From positions 744,001-808,000 of the forward strand of contig JADQAZ010000002.1 of the NCBI GenBank assembly GCA_018524345.1: a stretch of 64,000 nt of DNA, given 5' to 3'. Shown piece after piece: positions 16,971 through 26,034 of the stretch. Each line of letters opens with the position of its first letter. Within the stretch, counting starts at the first letter, position 1. This stretch comes from Harenicola maris (GTDB lineage Bacteria; Pseudomonadota; Alphaproteobacteria; Rhodobacterales; Rhodobacteraceae). Made by a program: the position numbers and the translations under genes. Under the pieces are notes generated by a model. The model did no database searches, had not been told where the DNA came from, and saw nothing but the letters and a program-made list of their open reading frames with translations.

Positions 16971-17686
16971 ACGCGCGCTCCTTGCATCCTGCGTTCGGTT
17001 TCCGCCCCTGCGGCCATGGCCAGAAGGGCCGCCACGATAACGCCGCCGCTATAGGGCACCCAGCCAAGCAAGAGGGAGGCGGTTACCGCAACGAAGGCCG
17101 CCACGATATGGGGCAGGGTGCGCAGCGCGGGCGCCACCATCGCGATGAAGGCCACGGGGAAGATAAAGTCGATCGGATAGCCCGCAGGAATGCTCTGCCC
17201 GATCGCGGCGCCTAGGAAGGAGCTTCCATACCACAGGGGAATGATCGGCAGCGCGGTGCCAAAGTAAAAGGCCAGCTTCTGCCCCAGTGTTTCAAAGACT
17301 CCGTCTTCGAACTTTACCGTGCTCAGGGCATAGGCTTGATCAGTCAGGGTGTAGGCGGCAAAGGCGCGCTGCCAGATTGTGGCCTTGCCCAAGTGGGGCG
17401 TTAGGGCCGCCGAATACATCGCCATCCGCAGGTTCACCGCCAAAGACGTGGTCAGGATGATCAATGTCGGCGCATCGTCGAGCATCAGGGTCAGCGCGGT
17501 GAACTGCGCCGCGCCGGCAACTACCAGAACGGTAAAGCCCATGATCTGGAAAAGATCCAACCCCGCCTCTGCCGCGAGCACCCCGAACAAAAGGCCGAAG
17601 GGGGCAACGACGAAGGTAAACGGCAGGGCGGCACGGGCCCCCTGCCAAAAGGCCGATCTGGATGTTTTGGTGGTGGAGGTTGTCAT
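16967..17686 (-). CDS. azlC: AzlC family amino acid exporter large subunit
   Basis: An integral membrane protein of 239 residues with the AzlC signature AALPFTFVVAPFGLLFGVLA (about 19-38), FTVLVVAGAAQFTALTLM, and NLRMAMYSAAL. It forms the exporter core with AzlD encoded immediately downstream. It is divergent from fdhD with a gap of only 49 bases, so the two promoters must be compact or overlapping. Confidence 0.93.
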   Translation of the reverse strand: MTTSTTKTSRSAFWQGARAALPFTFVVAPFGLLFGVLAAEAGLDLFQIMGFTVLVVAGAAQFTALTLMLDDAPTLIILTTSLAVNLRMAMYSAALTPHLGKATIWQRAFAAYTLTDQAYALSTVKFEDGVFETLGQKLAFYFGTALPIIPLWYGSSFLGAAIGQSIPAGYPIDFIFPVAFIAMVAPALRTLPHIVAAFVAVTASLLLGWVPYSGGVIVAALLAMAAGAETERRMQGARV

Positions 17687-17735
17687 AGTCTCGCTCTAAC
17701 CTTGGCCGAACGCATCGACACTGGGACTTTGATAA

Positions 17736-18620
17736 GTGGCCAAAGCAGACGATACCAGCGCCTTTCTGATCGCACCCGATCCCGCCGCGCCGCGCCTGAC
17801 GCGGGCGGTGCAGGGGTTTGACCACAATGGCGACAGGGTGGAAATTCCGGTCGTCGAAGAACGCCCCCTGACGATCTTTCTCAATTCTCGCGAAATCGTG
17901 ACGGCCATGACCATCGGGGATTACCCCGAATATCTGGCGCTCGGGTTCCTGCGCAATCAGGGGATGCTGCGCGAGGGGGAGGAAATCCTTGGCGTTGACT
18001 ATGACGAGGAGTCCGAGGCCGTTGTGGTGCGCACGGCGGTGGAGACGAATTACGAGGCCAAACTCGCCCGCAAAACCCGCACCTCCGGCTGCGCCATCGG
18101 CACCGTGTTCGGCGATATGATGGAGGGGCTCGAGGGGCTGCAATTGCCTGCGACGCAGGTGAAAACTTCTGACCTCTATGCCCTGTCCCATACCATCAAC
18201 CGCACCCCGAGCCTTTATCTGGAGGCAGGCGCTATCCATGGCACGGTTCTGTGCGAGGGGGCGCGGCCATTGGTCTATATGGAGGACGTGGGCCGCCATA
18301 ACGCGGTGGACAAAATCGCGGGCTGGATGCTGTCCAGCGGCACCGCGCCCGATGGCAAGGTGCTTTATACCACGGGGCGGCTGACCTCCGAGATGGTGAT
18401 CAAAACCGCACTGATGGGGATACCGGCCTTGGTGTCGCGTTCCGGCTTTACCGCTTGGGGCGTCGAGATCGCACAGCAGGTCGGCTTGACCCTGATCGGC
18501 CGGTTGCGCGGCGCGCGGTTTGTCTGCTTGGCGGGGGAGGAGCGATTGCTGCGCGACAGCGACCCCGATCAGGTGCCGAAGGAGGCCAAGGGCAGCAGGC
18601 GCAAGGGGGCAGAGGCATGA
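17736..18620 (+). CDS. fdhD: Formate dehydrogenase accessory sulfurtransferase FdhD
   Basis: FdhD moves sulfur from a cysteine desulfurase to the bis-MGD cofactor, which activates formate dehydrogenase. The 294-residue protein carries RPLTIFLNSREIVTAMTIG, the sulfur-carrying loop TRTSGCAIGTVFG (Cys119), EDVGRHNAVDKIAGW and GRLTSEMVIK. The E. coli protein has a CxxC here; this one keeps a single cysteine, an arrangement I have the impression is common in alphaproteobacteria. The start is a GTG at 17736. The stop overlaps mobA as ATGA, beginning a four-gene Mo-cofactor operon. Confidence 0.95.
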   Translation: MAKADDTSAFLIAPDPAAPRLTRAVQGFDHNGDRVEIPVVEERPLTIFLNSREIVTAMTIGDYPEYLALGFLRNQGMLREGEEILGVDYDEESEAVVVRTAVETNYEAKLARKTRTSGCAIGTVFGDMMEGLEGLQLPATQVKTSDLYALSHTINRTPSLYLEAGAIHGTVLCEGARPLVYMEDVGRHNAVDKIAGWMLSSGTAPDGKVLYTTGRLTSEMVIKTALMGIPALVSRSGFTAWGVEIAQQVGLTLIGRLRGARFVCLAGEERLLRDSDPDQVPKEAKGSRRKGAEA

Positions 18621-19240
18621 ACGACCCCGTAGGAGTTATTCTCGCTGGTGGCTTGGCCACGCGGATGGGCGGCGGTGACAAGGGCTTGGTCAGCCTTGGC
18701 GATCAAACCGTGCTGGAGCATGTGACCGCCCGCTTCGCGCCGCAGGTGGGGCAGATGGCTTTGAACGCCAATGGCGATGCCGCGCGCTTCGCGGGTCTGG
18801 GCCTTCCGGTTCTGGCCGATACCCTGCCCGGCAATCCCGGCCCTTTAGCGGGGGTCTTGGCGGGGATGGAATGGGGCAGGGCGCAGGGCGCGCGCCACGT
18901 CATCACCGTTGCTGCCGACACGCCTTTTTTCCCGCGGGACTACGTAGCCAAGATGACGGCGGGCTTGGAAGCATCGGGGGAGGCCATCGCAACGGCGGCA
19001 ACGCAGGGGCCGGGGCGGCTCTGGTGGCATCCGACCTTTGCGATCTGGCCCACATCCCTCGCTGATGCGTTGCGGCAGGCGATCATGGACGGCACGCGCC
19101 GCGTGGTGATCTGGGCGGGGGAGCATGGCAATGTGCCGGTGATCTTCCCGGATGGCCCGCCCGATCCGTTTTTCAACATCAACACGCCAGAGGACCTGAC
19201 CGAAGCAGAGCGCCTTTTGGCGGGCGGGGCCGGGGCATGA
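18617..19240 (+). CDS. mobA: Molybdenum cofactor guanylyltransferase MobA
   Basis: MobA attaches GMP to molybdopterin to form MGD in the cytoplasm. It has 207 residues, beginning with the nucleotide-binding loop GVILAGGLATRMGGGDKGL (about 6-24), followed by ITVAADTPFFPRD with the metal-binding aspartate and ending with FFNINTPEDL. The start at 18617 overlaps the fdhD stop; the longer open frame upstream lies inside fdhD and has no similarity. Its stop overlaps mobB. Confidence 0.96.
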   Translation: MNDPVGVILAGGLATRMGGGDKGLVSLGDQTVLEHVTARFAPQVGQMALNANGDAARFAGLGLPVLADTLPGNPGPLAGVLAGMEWGRAQGARHVITVAADTPFFPRDYVAKMTAGLEASGEAIATAATQGPGRLWWHPTFAIWPTSLADALRQAIMDGTRRVVIWAGEHGNVPVIFPDGPPDPFFNINTPEDLTEAERLLAGGAGA

Positions 19241-19728
19241 AGGTTTACGGCGTCACGGGGTGGAAGAACTCCGGCAAAACCGGATTGATGGAACGTCTCG
19301 TTGTACATCTGGTCGCCGAGGGGCTGACGGTCTCGACGGTCAAACACGCGCATCATTCCTTTGATGTCGATCACCCGGGCAAAGACAGTTTTCGCCACCG
19401 CGCGGCGGGGGCCAATCAGGTGATGCTCTCCTCGGCCAATCGTTGGGCCCTGATGTCGGAGCTTCGCGGGGCAGAGGAGCCGGGTCTGGATGATCTTTTG
19501 TCGCGGCTCGATCCTGTGGAACTGGTCTTGGTCGAGGGGTTCAAATCCGGCGCCCACCCGAAGATCGAGGCACATCGGGTTGAAACCGGCCACCCCTTGA
19601 TCGCCCATGATGACCCCCTCGTGCGCGCTGTGGCGAGCGATGGTCAGCCAGAGTGCAGGCAGCCGCTGTTCGATTTGAATGACACCGTCGCGATCGGTGA
19701 TTTCATCCGTGCGGAGCTTTCGCTGTGA
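19237..19728 (+). CDS. mobB: Molybdopterin-guanine dinucleotide biosynthesis protein MobB
   Basis: A P-loop GTP-binding accessory protein for MGD formation, 163 residues. Walker A is GWKNSGKTGLMERL (about 6-19); the family pattern continues with VSTVKHAHHSFDVDHPGKDSFRHRAAGA and LVLVEGFKSGAHPKIE. The start overlaps mobA by ATGA and the stop overlaps the next GTG start, so all four genes of the set are coupled in translation. Confidence 0.95.
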   Translation: MKVYGVTGWKNSGKTGLMERLVVHLVAEGLTVSTVKHAHHSFDVDHPGKDSFRHRAAGANQVMLSSANRWALMSELRGAEEPGLDDLLSRLDPVELVLVEGFKSGAHPKIEAHRVETGHPLIAHDDPLVRAVASDGQPECRQPLFDLNDTVAIGDFIRAELSL

Positions 19729-21866
19729 CCCCGTTCGACGTGATCATTGTGACCGATTGGTCCGGCGGCAATGATCGCGGCCCCAAGCCGAAACCGGATG
19801 CTATCTGGGCCGCGGTTGCGCGGGCGGGGCGGGTTGAACCGGCGCAGTATTTTCGCAACCGGCAGGAATATGAAACCTGGCTGACCGGTTTCCTGAAGGC
19901 CGCTTTGGCCGAGGGGAGCCGCGTTCTGGCCGGGTTTGATTTCCCCTTCGCCTATTCCGCCGGGTTCGGGCGCGCCCTGACAGGACAGGATGATCCCTTC
20001 GCGGTCTGGGACTGGCTTGAGAAGCGGATCGAGGACAGTCCGCGAGGCAACAACCGCTTTGCCGTCGCGGGGCAGATCAACGCGAAGTTCGACGGGATCG
20101 GCCCGTTTTGGGGCAATGCCGGACGCGCCGATGTCCCCCATTTGCCGCGCAAAGGGACGGAGCGGACCTGCACCCGCTTTGCCGAGAAACGCCGGGTCGA
20201 GGCCTTGGCCAAGGGGGCGTTCAGCTGCTGGCAACTGGCCGGGGCGGGCTCTGTTGGCAGTCAGGTCCTGATGGGGTTGCCGATGCTCGGCCGTCTGCGC
20301 CGGACCTTTGGGGCAGAGCTTGGCGTTGCCGGCTTTGGCGCCTTGGGGGGCGAGGCTTTGGTACTGACCGAAATCTGGCCCAGCCTTTTGGCGCAGGAGG
20401 TGCGCAAACGCCAAGGGTCGCGCATCAAGGATGCGGTGCAGGTGGAGGTTCTGGCCGGGGCTTTGGCCGCGATGAAAGCACCCGATATCACGGCGATGCT
20501 GGCGCAGGGCGATGCGGAGGAAGGCTGGATCACCGGGCTCGGCGATGCGGCCCTGCGCGAGGCGGCAGAAGCCCTGCCGATCCCGGGGCAGGACCCGCCG
20601 CCATTGACGGATGATTGCTTTGCCCTGCCGCCGGGGGTGTCTTGGCTACCGGTGGACGAGGCGCTTGCGCGGCTGCGATCCCGCCTTGGCCCCGTGACGG
20701 GGCCATTGGCGGAGATGCAGCCGCTGGCAAGCGCCCTTGGCGGCGGGTTGGCGCGGGCGCCTGTGGCGGCCCGCGCCAACCCGCCCGCGCCGAACGCCGC
20801 CGTGGACGGCTACGGCTTTGCCCACGCCAGCGTTGCGGGGGCCGAGGGCCCCCTTCGGTTGCCTTTGGTTGACGGCCGCGCCGCGGCGGGGGCGCCATTC
20901 GCAGGGGCGGTGCCTGCGGGGCAGGCCATTCGCATCCTGACGGGGGCCTTGCTGCCCGAGGGTGTCGATACGGTTGTGCTGGAGGAGGACACCACCTGCG
21001 GCGAGGGGTATGTGGCCTTTCGCGGGCCGGTGAAACCCGGCGCCAATGCGCGCAAGGCGGGCGAGGATGTCGCGGTTGGTGCAGCGCTTTTCCCCGCGGG
21101 GCATCGCCTGACGGCGCCGGATCTTGCGCTTTTGGCGGCGACGGGGGTCAATCAGGTCAGCCTGCTGCGCCCCCTTCGGGTGGGCGTTCTGTCAACCGGG
21201 GACGAGCTTTGCGCCCCCGCGCCGGATACGCCGCCCTCAAAGACACATGATGCCAATCGGCCCATGCTTTTGTCGGTGATCCGGCAATGGGGCTATGCCC
21301 CCGTGGATTTGGGGCTGGTCGGGGATGATGCGGGGGCGGTGCGGCGGCGGCTTGATAAGGCCGCGCGGGATTGCGACGTGGTGCTGACCTCGGGCGGGGC
21401 CTCGGCGGGGGATGAGGACCACATCTCGGCCCTGCTGCGGCGCGAGGGGAACCTGACGGCTTGGCGCATTGCCTTGAAACCGGGCCGCCCCTTGGCCTTG
21501 GGACAATGGCAGGGCGTGCCGGTCTTTGGCCTGCCGGGGAACCCGGTTGCGGCCCTGATCTGCACCCTGATTTTCGCGCGTCCGGCGCTTTCCCTTATGG
21601 CGGGGGGCAGATGGCTGGAGGCGCAGGGGTTCATGGTGCCTGCGGGTTTTTCCAAGCGCAAAAAGCCGGGGCGGCGGGAATACCTGCGCGCGCGGTTGAC
21701 GCCGGAGGGTGCGGCAGAGGTCTTCCCCTCCGAAGGGTCTGGGCGAATTTCGGGGCTCAGCTGGGCTGACGGGTTGGTGGAACTACCGGATGGGGCGCTG
21801 GATGTCGCGCCCGGCACGCCGGTGCGATACATCCCCTATGCGATGCTGGGGCTATCGGCCGGCTAG
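19725..21866 (+). CDS. moeA: Fusion of an unknown N-terminal domain to molybdopterin molybdotransferase MoeA
   Basis: A protein of 713 residues, against about 400 for MoeA alone. The C-terminal part from about 297 is MoeA: WLPVDEALARLRSRLG, PNAAVDGYGFA (356-366, active-site loop), LTGALLPEGVDTVV, LSTGDEL (489-495), SGGASAGDEDH (556-566) and GLPGNPVAAL. MoeA inserts molybdenum into adenylylated molybdopterin. The N-terminal 290 residues form a separate domain with VIIVTDWSGGNDRGPKPKPD and AGFDFPFAYSAGF, whose spaced acidic residues recall RNase H-fold DUF429-type proteins. That resemblance is weak. The start is a GTG at 19725 overlapping mobB. Confidence 0.93.
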   Translation: MTPFDVIIVTDWSGGNDRGPKPKPDAIWAAVARAGRVEPAQYFRNRQEYETWLTGFLKAALAEGSRVLAGFDFPFAYSAGFGRALTGQDDPFAVWDWLEKRIEDSPRGNNRFAVAGQINAKFDGIGPFWGNAGRADVPHLPRKGTERTCTRFAEKRRVEALAKGAFSCWQLAGAGSVGSQVLMGLPMLGRLRRTFGAELGVAGFGALGGEALVLTEIWPSLLAQEVRKRQGSRIKDAVQVEVLAGALAAMKAPDITAMLAQGDAEEGWITGLGDAALREAAEALPIPGQDPPPLTDDCFALPPGVSWLPVDEALARLRSRLGPVTGPLAEMQPLASALGGGLARAPVAARANPPAPNAAVDGYGFAHASVAGAEGPLRLPLVDGRAAAGAPFAGAVPAGQAIRILTGALLPEGVDTVVLEEDTTCGEGYVAFRGPVKPGANARKAGEDVAVGAALFPAGHRLTAPDLALLAATGVNQVSLLRPLRVGVLSTGDELCAPAPDTPPSKTHDANRPMLLSVIRQWGYAPVDLGLVGDDAGAVRRRLDKAARDCDVVLTSGGASAGDEDHISALLRREGNLTAWRIALKPGRPLALGQWQGVPVFGLPGNPVAALICTLIFARPALSLMAGGRWLEAQGFMVPAGFSKRKKPGRREYLRARLTPEGAAEVFPSEGSGRISGLSWADGLVELPDGALDVAPGTPVRYIPYAMLGLSAG

Positions 21867-22855
21867 AGCCATTTGGTGAGCTTGAACCACAGGTAAAGCC
21901 CCAGACCGAGCAGGGCGCAGAGCGCACAAAGGATCCAGAACGCCGTCGGATTTTCCATGCCGGGCATGCCGCCGACGTTCACCCCAAAGAGGCCGCTGAG
22001 GAACCCGAGGGGCAGGAAGATCGCCGCAATGACCGAGAGGACATGGCTGTCGCGGCTGAGCTTTGCGGCCTTTTGCGCGTCGATGTGGTCTTGCAGAACC
22101 GCGAGCCTTTCGCGGGTGGCGTCGAGTTCCTCGGTGATGCGTTTGGTGTGGTTGGCGACCTCGTGCAGGGGCTCTGTCTGATCGGGGAACAAGCCGCTAT
22201 TGTCCTCTGACAGGTTCACAAGGGCCTCGCGCTGCGGGGTGACGAAGCGGCGCAGTTTGATGACCTCTTGCCGCAGCGAAGGCACGCTCAACTCAGTTGC
22301 GGGGCCATCGCCAAGAAGGGCCTCCTCGCTGGCGTCGGTGCGTTCCTCAAGCTCGAGGGTCACGGCCTCGATCCGGCGGGTCAGGCCTTGGGTGAGGGCG
22401 GTGAGAAAGCCGCCGATGCTGGCCGGAGCCTGCCCGTTTTCGGCATCCTGCCGCAGGGTATCGGCGGCCCATACCTTGCGGAACCTTGCGCTGATGATGC
22501 AGCCCTTGGTGACCCAAAGCCGCAAGGAAACCATATCCTCCGGCTCTGCGCCGGGGTTCAGGTTCACGCCGCGCAGGTTTACGATCAACCCGGGCTCAGC
22601 GCCGGAGAGGACCGCGTCGCAGCGCGGGCGCGTTTCGGATTGCAACAGGGCGGTGCTGGCGACCCGTGGCAGATGCGCCTCGGCCCAGTGGCCAAGGGCG
22701 GGGTCGTTGAGGTCAAAGTGCAGCCAGCGATAGGCGCTGCCCTGTGGGCCGGTCAGGGCGATGTCGCCGGCTGCCACCGGCAGGGCGCGGCCATCTGGCA
22801 TAACGTCAAAGCCGCAGACAGGGGTGGGCGCGGGGGCGCCCTCGGCCCTAGTCAA
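21863..22855 (-). CDS. zntB: ZntB/CorA family divalent cation transporter
   Basis: A CorA-superfamily membrane transporter of about 330 residues. A large cytoplasmic domain is followed by two C-terminal helices. The first ends in the pore motif, here GVNVGGMPG, matching the GVN form of ZntB rather than GMN of CorA; ZntB moves zinc. The likely start is a TTG at 22855 that overlaps the preceding stop; it keeps the PVCGFDVMPDGRAL segment expected at the N-terminus. The first ATG (22801) would cut it, and the ATG at 22969 lies deep in the neighbour. The stop shares CTAG with the moeA fusion. Confidence 0.9.
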   Translation of the reverse strand: MTRAEGAPAPTPVCGFDVMPDGRALPVAAGDIALTGPQGSAYRWLHFDLNDPALGHWAEAHLPRVASTALLQSETRPRCDAVLSGAEPGLIVNLRGVNLNPGAEPEDMVSLRLWVTKGCIISARFRKVWAADTLRQDAENGQAPASIGGFLTALTQGLTRRIEAVTLELEERTDASEEALLGDGPATELSVPSLRQEVIKLRRFVTPQREALVNLSEDNSGLFPDQTEPLHEVANHTKRITEELDATRERLAVLQDHIDAQKAAKLSRDSHVLSVIAAIFLPLGFLSGLFGVNVGGMPGMENPTAFWILCALCALLGLGLYLWFKLTKWL

Positions 22856-23894
22856 ATGTGCCGGACACACGGCCAAGCAGCATGAAAGCACGGGCGGTGC
22901 GGGTTTCCACCACGGCGGTGATATCCGCATCGCTGGCGGATTTTTCAAAGCTGGCGAAGGTGTGGTCAAACTTACGCAAGAAGTGGTGCACCGCGTCGCG
23001 GAAGATCGGATCCTGCCGCATCCGGCCGGATGTCAGCGCCAGAGAGGACCGATCGCGGATCGCCCCGAGGGCCGAAACATTCGCGCCCCTCTCGCCCGCT
23101 GCAAAGCGGCGCCAGGATTCGGGGCGGGTGCGTTCTGGCACGAGGTCGTCCATATAAATGCCGTCCTCTGACAGCAGGGTCAGAACGTCCTGCGCCGAGT
23201 GGATCAGGCCCGCGAGGGTGTGATCGCGCAGGGCGCGGCGCAGGGCGCGGAACCCGTCCTGGTCCTTTTCGTCCTGCGGAAAATGCAGGGCGCGGGTGAA
23301 ATCCTCGACCGAGATCGGCTCTGCAAGGGCCTCGGCGGGGGTTCCTAGGGCGAGGGCGGGTTGCCCGGCCTCGGGCTTTGCCGCGGCGGCGGGCAGGGCG
23401 GCCTTGCCGGGCAGGCGCACATCGGCGGCAATGCCGGCGCGGCTGGCGATCCGTTCAAGGGCGGCCTCTGATTTGCGCTGTGCGTTCATCAGGTCGTCGA
23501 GCTTTTTCTCGATCACGGGGCGGACTTCGATGCCGCCGCTTTGCTGCTGCATCACATAGGTCTGGCGCATCCCGTCAATCGCCGCCTGCAAACGCCCGCT
23601 TTCCTCGCGCATGATGCGGCCCTGTTTGGCGGCGGAGGTGCCGATCCAGATCAGGGCGATCGGCATGAAAACCGCAAAGAGCGTCATCACGAAGGTGAGG
23701 CTGTCGAAGCCTTCGGTCTCGCGCGACGAGGGCATGAACAAAAAGAACCCGCCCGCCAGCACCAGCCAGATGACGCTGACGATCGTGGCGATGCTGTCGC
23801 TTGCACCAAAGCTGCGCCGCGCCTTGTTGGCGAGGGTGGCCGCAGCGCCCGGCTGTGCCTCGCGCGGGGGGACGGTGTGATCGGTGTCAGACAT
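22848..23894 (-). CDS. Hypothetical two-helix membrane protein downstream of greA
   Basis: A protein of 348 residues of unknown family. Two transmembrane helices lie near the N-terminus (about 36-55 and 68-88), followed by a probable coiled coil (about 92-150), an alanine/proline linker and a helical C-terminal domain containing [21 protein letters not shown] and [16 protein letters not shown]. It overlaps the greA stop by 8 bases and its own stop overlaps the zntB start, so it is transcribed with both. The topology suggests a small periplasmic loop and a large cytoplasmic body. Confidence 0.8.
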   Translation of the reverse strand: MSDTDHTVPPREAQPGAAATLANKARRSFGASDSIATIVSVIWLVLAGGFFLFMPSSRETEGFDSLTFVMTLFAVFMPIALIWIGTSAAKQGRIMREESGRLQAAIDGMRQTYVMQQQSGGIEVRPVIEKKLDDLMNAQRKSEAALERIASRAGIAADVRLPGKAALPAAAAKPEAGQPALALGTPAEALAEPISVEDFTRALHFPQDEKDQDGFRALRRALRDHTLAGLIHSAQDVLTLLSEDGIYMDDLVPERTRPESWRRFAAGERGANVSALGAIRDRSSLALTSGRMRQDPIFRDAVHHFLRKFDHTFASFEKSASDADITAVVETRTARAFMLLGRVSGTFD

Positions 23895-24357
23895 ATTTGA
23901 TGCTGAGAATCTCGTAGGCCTTATCGCCGCCGGGGGTGCGCACCTCGACGCTGTCGCCCTCCTCTTTGCCGATCAGGGCGCGGGCGATGGGGGATTTGAT
24001 GTTGAGCATGCCTTTCTCAAGGCTGGCTTCGGCCTCTCCGACGATCTGATAGGTTTTCTCCTCGTCGGTGTCCTCGTCAACGATATGCACAGTCGCGCCG
24101 AATTTGATCGGGCCGGAAAGCTTTGTCGGGTCGATCACCTCGGCAAGGCTGAGCGTGCCTTCGAGCTCCTTGATGCGGCCCTCGATGAAGCTCTGCTTTT
24201 CGCGGGCAGAGTGATACTCCGCGTTCTCGGACAGGTCCCCGTGTTCGCGTGCCTCTGAGATGGCCTTGATAATGGCCGGGCGTTCGACACTTTTGAGCTG
24301 TTTCAATTCAGTCTCAAGTGCGGTGTGGCCCGCGCGGGTGAGGGGTATTTTGTCCAT
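23887..24357 (-). CDS. greA: Transcription elongation factor GreA
   Basis: GreA rescues backtracked RNA polymerase by stimulating transcript cleavage. At 156 residues it has the standard size. The N-terminal coiled coil includes [20 protein letters not shown] (38-57) with the acidic tip, and the C-terminal domain carries [10 protein letters not shown] and [17 protein letters not shown] at 24357. It is the first gene of a minus-strand group with the membrane protein and zntB. Confidence 0.97.
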   Translation of the reverse strand: MDKIPLTRAGHTALETELKQLKSVERPAIIKAISEAREHGDLSENAEYHSAREKQSFIEGRIKELEGTLSLAEVIDPTKLSGPIKFGATVHIVDEDTDEEKTYQIVGEAEASLEKGMLNIKSPIARALIGKEEGDSVEVRTPGGDKAYEILSIKYV

Positions 24358-24533
24358 AGGTGTGTGCCATATCTTTTTTGTGGTTAGGGCGGCAATTCAG
24401 ACGCCCTTAACCCGTGGGAAGGGTGCAAAGTCAAGTCTGCATGATCGAAGTGTTCCCTGCAAGCGATGCAGCGCCGGATTGCGCAGGGCGGTTTCGGCAA
24501 AGAGGCGCGGAATTGCGGCTTTTACGGTGGGCT

Positions 24534-24561
24534 TTGAGAAAAAGGCGATTTGGGGTAGTCT
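24534..24561 (+). promoter_or_regulatory. Candidate promoter of the propeller protein gene
   Basis: TTGAGA (24534-24539) and TAGTCT (24556-24561) are separated by 16 bases in the 252-base gap between greA and the next plus-strand gene. They would give a leader of about 40 bases. The rest of the gap shows no gene or strong repeat. Confidence 0.3.
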
Positions 24562-24609
24562 ATCGGGGCATTTTGCAGATTGACGATTTACAAAAGGGAA
24601 TTGACCGAA

Positions 24610-25641
24610 ATGAAACGATTTATTCTTGCCACCGCTCTGGCGGCGCTTCCTGCCTTTGCTCAGGCTGCCACCCCCTCTGGCGGGCTGGGGGCCCTGAGCC
24701 TGAGCCCCGATGGCGCGACCCTTCTGGCGGCGGGCGACAACAGGGTGCTTTATACCATCGACCCCGACAGTTTCGAGGTTACGGACCGCATGTGGATGCC
24801 TGCGATGCCGGTCTGGATGGATCATTCCGCCGATGGCAGCCTTGTTTATGTGCTGGATACCGACGATGTGCTGACCGCTCATGATGCCACGGATATGTCC
24901 CGCAAATGGGAGATCGACCGCGTGCGGACGATGGATTTCAATGCGCAGGCGGGGCGGTTTGTGACGGTGAAGTCCTCCTCCAAAGCCTCTGACGTGGTTT
25001 TGATCGATGCGGCCAATGGGGCGCAGATTGGCAGTTGGACCGTGCCGGACCTGAGCGTGCAACATGTCGGCCTGACCGATGACGGGGCCTCTGCGGTGAT
25101 GATCACCCGATCCGCCAAGGACGAGAACGAGACCAAGGAAAAGCCCGGCGATGACCTGTCCGGCGTCGCGAAAGAGACCTTTCGCAAACAGCATGACGGG
25201 AATGCCTCTGTCCTGATCCGGATGGACATGGCAACCGGCGCCGTCGAGACCGCGCCGACATGGTATACGGGCAGCTTTTTCGACGATATTCGCACGGTGG
25301 GGGACAAGACCTATTTCCTAAAGTCCGGCAGTGATCCCATGGTGATGAGCGCGGATTTCAGCGTCGAGCTGTTGGATATGCAGGGGATCAACGGGGATAT
25401 GTTGGTGATCAATCCGGCGGGCGATGCCTTTATCGGCGGGGACAACGCGGACCTGTCGACCATGCCCCTTGATGGCGGCGCGCCGGTCACTTTTGATCAG
25501 GACAAACTGCCCGGTTGGTTCGAGGATATGATGACGGTCGAGTTCCACCCCGATGGCCGCCTGATCGGGGTCACCGATGGCTGGCGTGTGATCGTGGTTG
25601 ATCCGGCGAAGAACGCCAAATCGGCCCATCCGGTCTTCTAG
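24610..25641 (+). CDS. Exported beta-propeller-like protein
   Basis: A protein of 343 residues with a signal peptide (about 1-19, ending FAQA). The mature part has repeated WD40/YVTN-like segments, for example LGALSLSPDGATLLAAGDN, VWMDHSADGSLVYVLDTDD and TVEFHPDGRLIGVTDGWRV. This is the pattern of periplasmic seven-bladed propellers that bind ligands or proteins. No catalytic residues are evident. The start at 24610 places the signal peptide at the N-terminus; ten extra codons are open upstream. It stands alone between greA and secE. Confidence 0.82.
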   Translation: MKRFILATALAALPAFAQAATPSGGLGALSLSPDGATLLAAGDNRVLYTIDPDSFEVTDRMWMPAMPVWMDHSADGSLVYVLDTDDVLTAHDATDMSRKWEIDRVRTMDFNAQAGRFVTVKSSSKASDVVLIDAANGAQIGSWTVPDLSVQHVGLTDDGASAVMITRSAKDENETKEKPGDDLSGVAKETFRKQHDGNASVLIRMDMATGAVETAPTWYTGSFFDDIRTVGDKTYFLKSGSDPMVMSADFSVELLDMQGINGDMLVINPAGDAFIGGDNADLSTMPLDGGAPVTFDQDKLPGWFEDMMTVEFHPDGRLIGVTDGWRVIVVDPAKNAKSAHPVF

Positions 25642-25675
25642 GAGCCCCCCTTACGCCGGGGTAAAACATGTGTCT

Positions 25676-25696
25676 GCCCGCCCATATGTGGCGGGC
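25676..25696. other. Hairpin between the propeller gene and secE
   Basis: A perfect inverted repeat GCCCGCC-CATATGT-GGCGGGC lies 35 bases after the propeller stop and ahead of the secE promoter. No T-run follows, so it may be a processing site or a factor-dependent terminator. Confidence 0.4.
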
Positions 25697-25722
25697 ATAT
25701 GCATTTCGGGTGAAACCTTGGC

Positions 25723-25751
25723 TTGAAAATGGGCGACGCGGGGCGTATCTG
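25723..25751 (+). promoter_or_regulatory. Candidate sigma70-type promoter of secE
   Basis: TTGAAA (25723-25728) and TATCTG (25746-25751) with a 17-base spacer. Transcription would start about 25 bases before the secE ATG at 25782. No tRNA gene is present ahead of secE. Confidence 0.45.
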
Positions 25752-25781
25752 ACCCCAAACGCCTATCAGGAAAACATACGC

Positions 25782-25982
25782 ATGGCCCGCACGAACCCTA
25801 TCCAATTTGTCCAGCAAGTCCGCTCGGAAATTTCCAAGGTCGTCTGGCCCTCGCGCCGCGAGGTTGTGCTGACCACGGTGATGGTTTTCATCATGACGGT
25901 GGTTCTGTCGATCTTCTTCTTCTTTGTTGATCTGTTGATCCGCTCTGGCGTGAACGGCGTTCTGGAATATTTTGGCGGCTAA
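25782..25982 (+). CDS. secE: Preprotein translocase subunit SecE
   Basis: The short, single-helix form of SecE (66 residues) that clamps the SecY channel in the inner membrane. The amphipathic helix QFVQQVRSEISKVVWPSRRE (about 8-27) with the conserved KVVWPSR is followed by the transmembrane helix TTVMVFIMTVVLSIFFFFVDLL. The ATG at 25782 is the only start that makes sense; the frame upstream is non-coding. In most bacteria nusG follows secE directly. Here an EamA exporter gene follows after 52 bases. Confidence 0.95.
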   Translation: MARTNPIQFVQQVRSEISKVVWPSRREVVLTTVMVFIMTVVLSIFFFFVDLLIRSGVNGVLEYFGG

Positions 25983-26034
25983 TGCTGCTGCGGGCGCGCT
26001 GCGCCCCCAAGACCCGTTGGTGTGAGGGAATGAC

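Noticed and set aside
25642..25781. Possible tRNA-Trp gene ahead of secE, as in many bacteria
   Set aside because: I found no cloverleaf or anticodon arm in this stretch, only a 7-base hairpin and a promoter-like sequence.
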